From assembly GCA_002494165.1 (NCBI GenBank), contig DLBH01000087.1, forward strand, positions 1-41,899: a DNA stretch of 41,899 bases, given 5' to 3'. This document shows positions 23,056 through 31,042 of this stretch, one piece after another; position 1 is the stretch's first letter; every line of letters begins with the position of its first letter. The stretch is from Lachnospiraceae bacterium UBA7026 (GTDB taxonomy: Bacteria; Bacillota; Clostridia; Lachnospirales; Lachnospiraceae). Below the pieces are notes generated by a model. It saw only the letters and a program-made list of their open reading frames with translations, searched no databases and was not told the DNA's origin. Both the position numbers and the translations under genes were made by a program.

Positions 23056-24178
23056 AGACATCACCCAGCTCCCTGGCAGTCACCAGGACCTTTCTGGCAT
23101 ATTTCCCTCCAAAACGGCTGGCCACAGTCTCCAGCTCATAGAGGGCATGAAGGACCTGCTGGGTACTCATATTGCCACTCTTACAGGAGATAAAGGTAGG
23201 GATATTTCCCCTGATGCTCAAGACATCAATCTCATTCAGGACATCGATACCCCTCCTGTCCTGGATTACTCCATCCCAATCCAGATGGATTCCCACACCA
23301 CAATCCTGGCTGGTCTCCATTTCCAGCTTAAAAGTATAAAGCTCCAGAATACTGCCGCCTTCCCAGATACACTCTTTTATACTTTGATTTTTAAATCTGA
23401 AATGATAGTTTCCGTATCTATGGTTTACATCCAGGAGTATACCCTCATCTGCCAGTTCATCAAGGATACTGTTGAGCATGGCCGGAGTATGTAGTTTGGT
23501 ATGGGAGGTTAAAAGGGCATTAAGCACCTGGCTGGCTGGTTTATCAACCGAAAGATCCTGGTCGGGAACCATGTTTTTCCTGAGGAAATCTGTAAACAAG
23601 TTCCAGTAATCGGTGTATTTTCCAGCAATCCGCCAGATCTTTGTAACATCCTCCAGAAATTCCGGATCTCCGCCTCCCTTAATTCCCTTATGCTGCCTCC
23701 AGTTAATGACTCCACCCTGCAGACCGATGAAGCTTTCCAGATTCAGCTTGACCTCCTGTGTCTCCAGCTCCCTGCTGACAGCTGCATCGAATCCGGAATC
23801 CAGTTCAATCAGCCTGTCCTTCTCAATATCATAGATGTGCATGGGGGCTTTGTATTCCCTGGCCAGCATACCGAAGGCAACCAGAATCAGGCTCTCTCCT
23901 CCGGTAATGTCAAAATAAAACCGGGCTCCCTGGTCCAGTTCATAGCGGATCTCATTTTCCATGGCTTTCAGGACTGCCTGCAGGTCATTGGCCGGCAGGG
24001 GCTGAAAAACAACCGTCTGAACCCCGCAATATCTTTCCAGGAATCTTTTTACATTTTCTTTTTTATCTCTTCTTACATCATAGTATTCAAAGAAAACGAC
24101 CTTATCTACTTTGAAATGCATGCAGGTGATGACATTTTCTATCGCTTCATTACTGAAAAACTCATAGACTACTACCAT
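22988..24178 (-). CDS. Orphan CARF-nuclease of the Card1/Can2 (DUF1887) type
   Basis: A 396-residue protein with an N-terminal CARF-like Rossmann domain (about 1-145; FDITGGESLILVAFG with ITGGES at 91-96 resembles the TGGT ligand loop), a winged-helix-like middle (about 210-265) and a C-terminal PD-(D/E)xK-like domain (GIHLDWDGVIQDRRGIDVLNEIDVLSIRG..FISCKSG; NEIDV at 315-319, SCK at 331-333). Card1 and Can2 are nucleases activated by cyclic oligoadenylate from type III CRISPR complexes. No cas10, other cas gene or CRISPR array is in this window. Start: the first ATG touches GGAGG, so the ATG at 24178, nine bases further, is preferred. The C-terminus is altered by the 49-bp array. Confidence 0.8.
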   Translation of the reverse strand: MVVVYEFFSNEAIENVITCMHFKVDKVVFFEYYDVRRDKKENVKRFLERYCGVQTVVFQPLPANDLQAVLKAMENEIRYELDQGARFYFDITGGESLILVAFGMLAREYKAPMHIYDIEKDRLIELDSGFDAAVSRELETQEVKLNLESFIGLQGGVINWRQHKGIKGGGDPEFLEDVTKIWRIAGKYTDYWNLFTDFLRKNMVPDQDLSVDKPASQVLNALLTSHTKLHTPAMLNSILDELADEGILLDVNHRYGNYHFRFKNQSIKECIWEGGSILELYTFKLEMETSQDCGVGIHLDWDGVIQDRRGIDVLNEIDVLSIRGNIPTFISCKSGNMSTQQVLHALYELETVASRFGGKYARKVLVTARELGDVYLERAVEMGVEVRPLFLSEESS

Positions 24179-24353
24179 ATATTTCATCCTCCGCCCTTGT
24201 TTTGATGCAGATTTTATAATTCTATATAAAATACGAGATCAGATTTCTTTCTTTTGATAAGCCAGTCTACAGGAAATATGTCACTGATATAACTACACCC
24301 AGTGCGGGTTTCCGCAAGGGGACTCTTTCTTGTAGAGACCGGAAGGGGGTTCT

Positions 24354-24719
24354 CTAAATCTCCTCATCCAGGTCACGGATTATCTGAGCCGCCCTTTCAT
24401 TTTCCCCGCGCTCGATATAGTAATCGTAAAGGAAGTCAGCCTGAGCCTTGGTATATCTCCTTCCCTCCTTGCGGGTGGGAATGGCCAGGCCATGCCTGGG
24501 ATTATGGAGGAGAATCCAGCCCCGGTTCATCAAAACGTCCCCCATGCCGGCAGAGCTGATCCTCTCCTTCAAAGACAGGCTCTCCCAGTCCACCAGTTCC
24601 TTGATATGGTCCTGGGCCCAGCTGTCATGCTGGCCCCAGCTCACCGGATAAAAACGGCCAGTGGGACTGAGCCAGCCGTAGTTTACTTCTCCTTCTTCCA
24701 TCTTGATTCTGTCAGCCAT
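24354..24719 (-). CDS. Hypothetical small cytoplasmic protein
   Basis: A 121-residue protein that I do not recognise. It contains YGWLSPTGRFYPVSWGQHDSWAQDHI near the N-terminus, a central GMGDVLMNRGWILLHNPRHGLAIPTR segment, and a helical tail (KAQADFLYDYYIERGENERAAQIIRDLDEE) resembling a single helical repeat. It has no membrane segment. The ATG at 24719 has an AGGAG site about nine bases upstream. The CARF-nuclease gene starts 175 bases further on the same strand, so co-transcription is possible. Behind its stop two imperfect copies of AGAGAACCCCCTTCCGG occur at about 24302-24354. Confidence 0.7.
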   Translation of the reverse strand: MADRIKMEEGEVNYGWLSPTGRFYPVSWGQHDSWAQDHIKELVDWESLSLKERISSAGMGDVLMNRGWILLHNPRHGLAIPTRKEGRRYTKAQADFLYDYYIERGENERAAQIIRDLDEEI

Positions 24720-25108
24720 CTTAAGTCATCTCCTTCTGCTTTTTCCACCGCTTTAAAGATGGAACCTTCTATAACCATTATAACAGAAAGGCCCGCTTCC
24801 GTTTACTTACAAGCACAACATTTAAGAGAATACCATAGTATTAATGCTTTTACAATTGACATCATATCCAAATTTGTAAAATGAAAAAAATATAATCAAT
24901 TAATGACTTTTCACAATTCCAGAGTTCTCAGATCCTGATAGATTTCAGACCCTGGCTTCCAGGGGCCGGCATCTCTTTTAAAGGACTTATACATTCTCCT
25001 TCTACCGGTTGGGAATTCCGGAAAAAACAGCTGCATTTACTTTTCTGGCAGCATATGATACTTTTAAAAAAAATAATAACATTTGCCCATAATCCAAGGA
25101 GGTAGTAT
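24720..25108. other. Divergent spacer without visible gene
   Basis: This 389-base spacer separates the small hypothetical gene from YbjQ and is AT-rich. It should hold divergent promoters, but I found none convincing. It contains the AAGGAGGT ribosome site of YbjQ at its right end. Two short open frames here have no ribosome site and no recognisable content. Confidence 0.5.
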
Positions 25109-25420
25109 ATGTTACTTGTTACAACGGAAACCATAGAAGGAAAAGAACTGGAATCACTGGGTCTGGTCAAGGGAAGCACCATACAGACTGTAAACGCCAT
25201 CCGTGACATCGGGGCAGGGCTGAAGACTCTGGTAGGAGGGGAATTAAAAAGATATAATCAGATGATGGAAAATGCAAGGGACATCGCTGTCAGCAGGATG
25301 ATTAGTGAAGCTGAGGCACTGGGAGCCGATGCTGTTGTAGGTGTCCGCTTTACCACTTCCTCCATCATGCAGAGTGCCGCCGAAGTCATGGCCTATGGAA
25401 CGGCAGTTAAACTTAAATAG
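25109..25420 (+). CDS. YbjQ/UPF0145 family protein
   Basis: A 103-residue protein of the YbjQ (UPF0145, DUF74) family. The MLLVTTETIEGKE start, the GLVKGSTIQTVNAIRDIGAGLKTLVGGELKRYNQMM block and the EALGADAVVGVRFTTSSI block are the usual signatures. Members form small pentameric or decameric cytoplasmic assemblies of unknown function and are sometimes called heavy-metal-binding; evidence for metal binding is not in the sequence, since there are no cysteines or histidine clusters. The ATG has a strong AAGGAGGT site. It is a single gene with a strong terminator; the metal ATPase gene lies beyond, on the other strand. Confidence 0.92.
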   Translation: MLLVTTETIEGKELESLGLVKGSTIQTVNAIRDIGAGLKTLVGGELKRYNQMMENARDIAVSRMISEAEALGADAVVGVRFTTSSIMQSAAEVMAYGTAVKLK

Positions 25421-25467
25421 ACCAGACATATATTGTAATAAAAAAATGCAGGAAGTCCTCCCTGTCC

Positions 25468-25500
25468 CCTGTGTTTGACATATGCATGACATAACACAGG
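25468..25500. other. Inverted repeat behind YbjQ
   Basis: CCTGTGTT at 25468-25475 pairs with AACACAGG at 25493-25500 around a 17-base loop. It lies just before the main terminator and has no T tract, so it is either a 3' processing or stability element or a protein site. Confidence 0.35.
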
Positions 25501-25527
25501 ATATGGTGGATTCCCGCCTTTTAAGTC

Positions 25528-25560
25528 AAAGAGGCTGCCCAAGTGGCAGCCTCTTTTTTA
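25528..25560 (+). terminator. Strong intrinsic terminator after YbjQ
   Basis: AAAGAGGCTGCC and GGCAGCCTCTTT form a perfect 12-bp stem with a 5-base loop and a T run. It also faces the end of the metal ATPase gene and may work in both directions. Confidence 0.9.
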
Positions 25561-25654
25561 GAACAGATTAAACATCTGTCAGACTCAACAAACTCTCAAT
25601 ATTATATTCTCTTTCAAACAATGGCATAAAACGACAGATCATAGATCCTATTGG

Positions 25655-25705
25655 GAAAAGATTCTCTTTCAAAAAAGGTATTCCTCTCAAAAAGATTCCC
25701 CTATT
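25655..25705 (-). repeat. Short ~17-20 bp repeats at the metal ATPase stop
   Basis: On the minus strand GGGAATCTTTTTGAGA, GGAATACCTTTTTTGAAAGA and GAATCTTTTCCC follow each other directly behind the stop codon, and a further GTTTGAAAGAGAATAT copy occurs about 30 bases on. This is a short, degenerate example of the stop-anchored arrays. Confidence 0.5.
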
Positions 25706-28700
25706 TCCGCAGAATCCGGATGGAGTTCAGCAGACAGATCACGGATACGCCTGTGTCGGCAAATACAGCCAGCCACATGTTGGCAAAACCGAAGAGACCC
25801 ATGATCATAACGATAATCTTCACTGCCAGGGCAAAGTATACGTTCTGCCAGGAAATGGAGTTAGTCATCCTTGCGATGCTTAAGGCTTCAGGAATGGCAA
25901 TCATCTCAGAATTCATAAATACCACATCTGCTGCTTCGATGGCTGCATCTGCGCCACTTCCCATGGCTGCTCCTACATCAGCGCCGGCCAGTACCGGTGC
26001 GTCATTGATACCATCTCCAACAAACATAACCGCGCCATCATTCTGACGGATCTTATGTAACTCGGACAGCTTGTCCTGGGGCAGCAGCTTGGCATGAACC
26101 TCATCAACACCGGTCTGGTCTGCCACAGCTCTTGCACTCTCCTCTGCGTCACCGGTCAGCATAACGGTCTTGATGCCCAGATCCTTGACACTGGCGATGG
26201 CAGATGCCGCATCCTCTTTAATGGTATCAGAAATCACAACATTTCCTGCGAAAACTCCATTTAAGGCAACCAGTACTTCCGTGCCAAAATCGGTAGTCTG
26301 GTAAGCGGACAGATCAACCTCATGGGCCTCCATCAGCTTCCTGTTACCACAAAGGATCGTTCCATAGGAAGTCTCTGCCTTGATTCCCTGACCGGCGATC
26401 TCATGAACCTTTTCCGGTCTTTCAATCTCCAGGCCTTTCTCTCTGGCTGCTTCCACGATACTGTTGCCGATCGGGTGGGTGGAGGACAGCTCACAGCTGG
26501 CACTAATGGTCAGCAGCTGGTCCTCGGACATGTCCGCTATGGCCGGATTCACCTTCTGTACTACAAAGTTACCCTTGGTAATGGTACCGGTCTTATCCAT
26601 GACAACTGCCTTGACGCCCTTAAGTCCCTCAATGACGATACCGCCCTTAAAGAGGATACCCTTCTTGGAGGCTGCACCGATTCCAGAGAAGAAGGCCAGA
26701 GGCACACTCAGTACCAGAGCACAAGGACAGCTGATTACCAGGAAGGTAAGGGCTGTGTAGATGGATGCGGTTCCACTGGTTCCGAAAATGACAGAATTGG
26801 TCTTGTCCACATAGGACGGATCCACCAGATAATGCCAGTTTGGAATAATGAATGGTAATACAAGGGCTACAAACAAGGCAAAGAATACAACAAATGGTGT
26901 GTAAACTCTTGCGAACTTGGTAATAAACTTATCAATCTCAGGCTTGCTGGCAGCGGCATTTTCCACGGAATCGAGGATACGGGTTACCATGGATTCCTCC
27001 AGGACCTTCTCTACCCTCATCTTCAGCTGGCCGGAAGTATTGACACATCCGGATACCACATTGTCACCAACTCTTGCCATAACCGGTACCGGCTCGCCGG
27101 TAACCGGTGAGGTATCGATCCGGCTCTCACCGTCGATGATAACACCGTCAAGAGGAATCCTGTCGCCGGGACGGACAAGGAGAATATCACCAACATTGGC
27201 TTCCTCAGCATCAACCACCCGGACATCGTTACCAATTACCAGGTTTACTACTTCAGGTCTCAAATCAACGGCTTCCATAATCTGGCTCCGGCTCTGCTCC
27301 GTAGCCCGGTCTTCGAAATACTCACCGATCCGGTAGAAGAGCATAACGCCTACGGCTTCCGGGAACTCCCGAATACAGAAGGCACCGATGGTAGCGATAC
27401 ACATGAGGAAATTCTCATCAAATACCTGTCCCTTTTTGATATTCTTGTAAGCGGCCATGAGAACCTTGCCGCCCAGGATCAGATAAGCAACAATAAATAT
27501 GGCAAAGGATGCCAGAGAGCTCTCCGGTATCACGGTATGAATCAGGATCTCTCCGATAATGAAAATGACAGCGCCGAGACCGATGGAAAAGAGAGGATTA
27601 TCCATGATGGATTCTTTCTTCTCCTCAGCAGCAGCTGTAGTCTTCACTGTCTCCTTGGGAATAACCGTAATGCCATCCTCCACAGAATCAATGGCCTTGA
27701 TAACGGTTGGTAAAATGGCATCCGGGTCCTTGGCGGAAAGCTTCATCTGCTTGGTGGCATAGGTGATGGTAACATCATCTACCTCCGGCAGGGTCTTCAG
27801 CTTTCTCTCCACGGACGCCGCACAGTTAGCGCAGTCCAGGCCTTCTAAGATATAAATCTTGGTATTGGAGATGGCAGAGGTCTTTCTTCTCTGTCTGGGA
27901 ACCACTGTAATCCCATCTTCAATGGAGTCAACAACCTCCTGAAGTCTTGGCAGCAGCTGGTCCTGATTGTAAGCAGAGACACGGAGCTGTTTGGTTGCAA
28001 AAGTCACAGAAGCAAATCCTACCTCCGGCATCTGCCGGATCTTAGCCTCCACCTTGGCCGCACAGTTGGCACAGTCGATACCCTCTAAAATATATACCCT
28101 CTTCTCCATGTCATCGTCAGGCATCTTACAATTACATTTTGCAAGACTCTCACCACAGATGTCACAGTACTCTACAAAGGATGTACAATCATCACATTCA
28201 CAGTCATCAGGATGACCATTTACATGGTGGTGTTCCTCCACAAAATGGGTGTGGGACCTGGTAGCATGGGGACTGTGATCATGGTCATGGTGGTGATGGC
28301 TGTGATCATGTCCGTGGTCGTGGCCACATCCGCAGCTGTCTTCATGGCTGTGCTCATGGTCATGGTCATGGTCATGGTCGTGGTCATGACTGTGGTCATG
28401 GTCATGATGGTGACTGTGGCCTGTCTCACAGCTGTCGCCGTGGTCGTGACCACATCCACAGCTGTCCTCATGGCTGTGCTCATGGTCATGGCTGTGCCCG
28501 TGGTCGTGGCCGCACCCGCAGCTGTCTTCATGGCTGTGACCATGGTCATGGTCGTGGTCATGACTGTGATCGTGGTCATGACTATGCCCATGGTCATGAT
28601 GGTCATGGCTGTGACTATGGTCGTGGCTTGTGGCGGCTGCGGCGCGGGACCGTCTCCGGTTCCTCTCCACCACAAACACATCCGGTTCCATAGAAGAGAT

Positions 28701-28877
28701 CACTTCCTGGATTTTAGGAACCAGGGCTTCCGGGTCTTCTGCTGAAAATCTTAGCTGCTTGGTAGCATAAGTCACAGAAACATCTGACAACTCAGGCATC
28801 TTACTCAGCTTGTTTTCGATTTTGGCTGCGCAGTTGGCGCAGTCAAGACCTTCAAGAATATAAACTTTTCTCTGCAT
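25701..28877 (-). CDS. cadA: P1B-type heavy-metal ATPase, triple HMA and His-rich, Zn/Cd/Pb exporter
   Basis: A 1058-residue metal-exporting ATPase, far longer than usual CadA/ZntA (about 700-730). Three HMA domains carry the CANC motif: residues 3-70, 259-329 and about 343-412. Between the first two lies a histidine-rich region (about 84-228) with three copies of SHEDSCGCGHDHG in a His-Asp background, and a cysteine-rich stretch (CECDDC..CDICGESLAKCNCK, 236-250). The core shows the SCPCAL metal-site helix near 717, DKTGT near 760 and GDGINDAP near 956. The CPC motif and ArsR partner fit Zn, Cd or Pb export. It starts 38 bases after the ArsR gene, in the same operon. The long repetitive N-terminus probably buffers metal and may vary in copy number among strains. 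Confidence 0.93.
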   Translation of the reverse strand: MQRKVYILEGLDCANCAAKIENKLSKMPELSDVSVTYATKQLRFSAEDPEALVPKIQEVISSMEPDVFVVERNRRRSRAAAATSHDHSHSHDHHDHGHSHDHDHSHDHDHDHGHSHEDSCGCGHDHGHSHDHEHSHEDSCGCGHDHGDSCETGHSHHHDHDHSHDHDHDHDHDHEHSHEDSCGCGHDHGHDHSHHHHDHDHSPHATRSHTHFVEEHHHVNGHPDDCECDDCTSFVEYCDICGESLAKCNCKMPDDDMEKRVYILEGIDCANCAAKVEAKIRQMPEVGFASVTFATKQLRVSAYNQDQLLPRLQEVVDSIEDGITVVPRQRRKTSAISNTKIYILEGLDCANCAASVERKLKTLPEVDDVTITYATKQMKLSAKDPDAILPTVIKAIDSVEDGITVIPKETVKTTAAAEEKKESIMDNPLFSIGLGAVIFIIGEILIHTVIPESSLASFAIFIVAYLILGGKVLMAAYKNIKKGQVFDENFLMCIATIGAFCIREFPEAVGVMLFYRIGEYFEDRATEQSRSQIMEAVDLRPEVVNLVIGNDVRVVDAEEANVGDILLVRPGDRIPLDGVIIDGESRIDTSPVTGEPVPVMARVGDNVVSGCVNTSGQLKMRVEKVLEESMVTRILDSVENAAASKPEIDKFITKFARVYTPFVVFFALFVALVLPFIIPNWHYLVDPSYVDKTNSVIFGTSGTASIYTALTFLVISCPCALVLSVPLAFFSGIGAASKKGILFKGGIVIEGLKGVKAVVMDKTGTITKGNFVVQKVNPAIADMSEDQLLTISASCELSSTHPIGNSIVEAAREKGLEIERPEKVHEIAGQGIKAETSYGTILCGNRKLMEAHEVDLSAYQTTDFGTEVLVALNGVFAGNVVISDTIKEDAASAIASVKDLGIKTVMLTGDAEESARAVADQTGVDEVHAKLLPQDKLSELHKIRQNDGAVMFVGDGINDAPVLAGADVGAAMGSGADAAIEAADVVFMNSEMIAIPEALSIARMTNSISWQNVYFALAVKIIVMIMGLFGFANMWLAVFADTGVSVICLLNSIRILRK
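28250..28630 (-). repeat. Coding repeat of His-Asp and Cys-Gly-Cys codons
   Basis: A region of CATGAC/CATGGT-type hexamers encodes the histidine-rich N-terminal linker of the ATPase, with three longer copies of the block for SHEDSCGCGHDHG. Such repeats can expand or contract by slippage and keep frame, since the units are multiples of three. Confidence 0.8.
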
Positions 28878-28915
28878 GGCTGTTTCCTTCCTGTTAAAAG
28901 TTAGTATTATGAGCT

Positions 28916-29275
28916 TTACTGGTCAACGTGGGTCATATGAATCAGTGCTTCTTCAATGATGTCTACGATATGCTGGTCGTCAAGAGAATAGAAGATATTC
29001 TTCCCTTCTCTTCTGGCCTGCACCTGATGCATGTTTCTCATAATCGCCAGCTGATGAGATACAGCCGACTTGGTCATATTAAGAAGGACCGCAATATCCC
29101 CGGCACACATCTCCTGACCCTTGAGCGCATATAAAATGCGGATCCTGGTGTTATCACCAAGAACTTTAAAAAACGAAGATACTCTTGTGATATCCTTCTC
29201 CTTAGGCATCTGCTGCATGGCAGTTTCAATGACCTCCTGATTAAAAGGTTCACAGTCGGTTTTTTTCGTTTCCAT
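28916..29275 (-). CDS. ArsR/SmtB-family metal-responsive repressor (zinc-type sensor)
   Basis: A 119-residue winged-helix repressor. The helix-turn-helix region is LGDNTRIRILYALKGQEMCAGDIAVLLNMTKSAVSHQLAIMRN. The C-terminal helix has DQHIVDIIEEALIH, matching the alpha-5 DxH(x10)H zinc site of SmtB/CzrA. The alpha-3 segment is EMCAGDIA with a single Cys, where cadmium/lead sensors such as CadC have ELCVCD, so zinc (or cobalt) is the likelier inducer. It is the first gene of the operon with the P1B ATPase and should repress both until metal binds. The promoter and operator lie directly upstream. The ATG has a GGAGGGA site. Confidence 0.92.
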   Translation of the reverse strand: METKKTDCEPFNQEVIETAMQQMPKEKDITRVSSFFKVLGDNTRIRILYALKGQEMCAGDIAVLLNMTKSAVSHQLAIMRNMHQVQARREGKNIFYSLDDQHIVDIIEEALIHMTHVDQ

Positions 29276-29310
29276 TAAATCCCTCCAGGTTTGACATATA
29301 ATTACAATAG

Positions 29311-29326
29311 TTGTTCAGTTGAACAA
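29311..29326 (-). promoter_or_regulatory. ArsR/SmtB operator
   Basis: TTGTTCAGTTGAACAA is a perfect inverted repeat with 7-base arms and a 2-base centre, very like known ArsR/SmtB operators. It lies between the transcription start and the ribosome site, where a bound repressor would block transcription. Confidence 0.85.
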
Positions 29327-29347
29327 TTTATCAACTGTTGTAAGCTT

Positions 29348-29376
29348 AGTATAAATACTTTCCTTTATATTGTCAA
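29348..29376 (-). promoter_or_regulatory. Promoter of the metal-resistance operon
   Basis: A consensus -35 TTGACA (29371-29376 on the minus strand) and TATACT (29348-29353) are spaced by exactly 17 bases. This strong promoter with an operator just downstream fits a repressor-controlled operon. Confidence 0.9.
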
Positions 29377-29413
29377 TATGTATTTGACCTTCCTGAGAGA
29401 TATTATCAATAAT

Positions 29414-30868
29414 CTAGAATAATTTCCTTGCCTTTTCCGGCATTATCTTCCGGTAAGTAACCCAAAGCAGGACCAAGGCACAGGTCCAGGATATAGGATA
29501 ACAAAATGCTACTGCCTTGACACTGTGGAAAGCAGACATAAGCCGTAAAAGACTCAGGACTCTGACCCCGCAATAACTGAAGATCACGATGGCCATGGGA
29601 TAGACGGCCTTGCCGAAGCTTCTCATATTACTACTCAGTATCTCAATAACTGTACACATGAAATACATTGGATAAGTTATCCTCATCTCCTGCATGGTCA
29701 GGGCAGCCACTTCCGGGGCCTTTGTGAAAAGGCCCACGATCAGAGGTGCCAGGACAAGCAGAATCATGGCTTCAGAAAATGTAAAGATGGCTCCTCCAAA
29801 GATAGTAAAGCGGTTGCCCTTGCTGATCCGGTCCCATTTGCCGGCCCCGTAATTCTGGCTGACAAAGGATACAGCCGCCTGGCCCAAAGCCAGAAGAGGC
29901 AGCCAGAGCATGTTTTCCGACTTAAAATAGATGGTAAAGGAAGCAATCTCATTTACTCCCAGAGTATTAATCTGGGACTGGATAATGATGTTAGACAAGG
30001 TGATGATAATAGACTGGATCCCTGAGGGTACACCCACCTTTAAAATATTTTTTATGATGGACCAGTCAAAATGTCTGCCCCTGATCTGCAGCCGATAGGA
30101 TGTCTTCATCAGACACAGATAGCCTATGATACACAGGGCCGCAAAGGTCTGGGAGATCACGGTAGCAATGGCTGTACCTTCCACTCCCATGTGGAGATAA
30201 ACGATAAATACATAGTCAGCAATGATATTCAGTATGCCTCCTGCCAGCTGCAGCAGCATGGGAGTTCTCGAGTCTCCCATAGCCCTGACGGCTCCGCTTA
30301 AAAGGTTGTAAAGGACAACTGAAACCATGCTTAAAATGTAAATCCGCAGATAGCGGATAGCCAAGCCATATATGGCTGCCGGCGTCCCCATCCAGGTAAG
30401 AAAATAAGGGGCAAAAAGCTCGGCAAAGACAACCAGGCAGGTTCCCCCCACCAGTCCGGCCAGGAAAATACTGTAAATCAGCTTCCCTAACTGGTCCCAG
30501 TCCTTAGCCCCGAAATACCTGCCGGTTATTACATTGGTTCCTACAGCCATACCTGTAAAGAAACCTACCATGCAGGTGATTAAAAGGTCACTGGCTCCTA
30601 TGGAGGCCGCTGATTCCGTTCCAAGGAACTGTCCGACAAAAATCAGGTCTACCGTGCTGTAGAGAAGCTGGATCAGACTGCTAAAAAGCAAGGGCAGGGC
30701 AAAAAGAAGAATCTTGCCCGGGATACTCCCCTGGGTCAGGTCCCTGTTTGAATTCTCATTTACAGGTACCTCTTTTGCCCTTCCTTCATTTGTTATTCCC
30801 TCTTCTGTTGTAATCTCATTATCCTGAATGCCAGGATTTGAATCCCGGTCTTTTTTCCCAGACTTCAT
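29414..30868 (-). CDS. MATE-family multidrug efflux transporter
   Basis: A 484-residue protein with about twelve transmembrane helices and an N-terminal hydrophilic extension of about 45 residues. The PLLFSSLIQLLYSTVDLIFVGQFLG start of the first helix, the VGTNVITGRYFGA segment and the later IQSQINTLGVNEIASFTIYFKSENMLWLPL and QAAVSFVSQNYGAGKWDRI segments are typical of the MatE/DinF-like NorM branch. It exports drugs or metabolites with Na or H as counter-ion; the cargo is unknown. It lies 167 bases behind the second M14 hydrolase gene, with a tandem array in between, so co-transcription with the B12-controlled operon is possible but not certain. The ATG follows a GAGG site. Confidence 0.92.
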   Translation of the reverse strand: MKSGKKDRDSNPGIQDNEITTEEGITNEGRAKEVPVNENSNRDLTQGSIPGKILLFALPLLFSSLIQLLYSTVDLIFVGQFLGTESAASIGASDLLITCMVGFFTGMAVGTNVITGRYFGAKDWDQLGKLIYSIFLAGLVGGTCLVVFAELFAPYFLTWMGTPAAIYGLAIRYLRIYILSMVSVVLYNLLSGAVRAMGDSRTPMLLQLAGGILNIIADYVFIVYLHMGVEGTAIATVISQTFAALCIIGYLCLMKTSYRLQIRGRHFDWSIIKNILKVGVPSGIQSIIITLSNIIIQSQINTLGVNEIASFTIYFKSENMLWLPLLALGQAAVSFVSQNYGAGKWDRISKGNRFTIFGGAIFTFSEAMILLVLAPLIVGLFTKAPEVAALTMQEMRITYPMYFMCTVIEILSSNMRSFGKAVYPMAIVIFSYCGVRVLSLLRLMSAFHSVKAVAFCYPISWTCALVLLWVTYRKIMPEKARKLF

Positions 30869-30891
30869 GAATGAATCCTCACAGACTTAAA

Positions 30892-31042
30892 GCGCAGGTT
30901 TAGCAGATACCGACTTATTTTTTAAATACTGACAAATTCATCAGATACCGCCAAATTCATTAAATATCATCATGTTCATGAAATACCGTCAGGTCCATTA
31001 GATACCGTCAGATTTACAGGGCAGCTCCAAATTCATTATATT
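30892..31042 (-). repeat. 19-bp tandem array at the stop of the second M14 hydrolase gene
   Basis: The ATAC/ATAT anchor recurs at 30907, 30926, 30945, 30964, 30983 and 31002, exactly 19 bases apart, and two degenerate units continue to 31042. On the minus strand the unit is GTATCTGATGAATTTGACG-like; the first unit, AATATAATGAATTTGG, contains the stop codon (31036-31038). The array fills the spacer almost up to the MATE gene. Confidence 0.88.

Noticed and set aside
28212..28745. A valine/methionine-rich plus-strand open frame that looks like membrane protein
   Set aside because: It is the complement of the His-Asp repeat of the metal ATPase; repeated codons keep the opposite frames open.
29414..30868. 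MATE gene as a member of the metal-resistance operon
   Set aside because: The strong ArsR promoter and operator lie between it and the repressor gene, so it belongs to the upstream transcript if to any.
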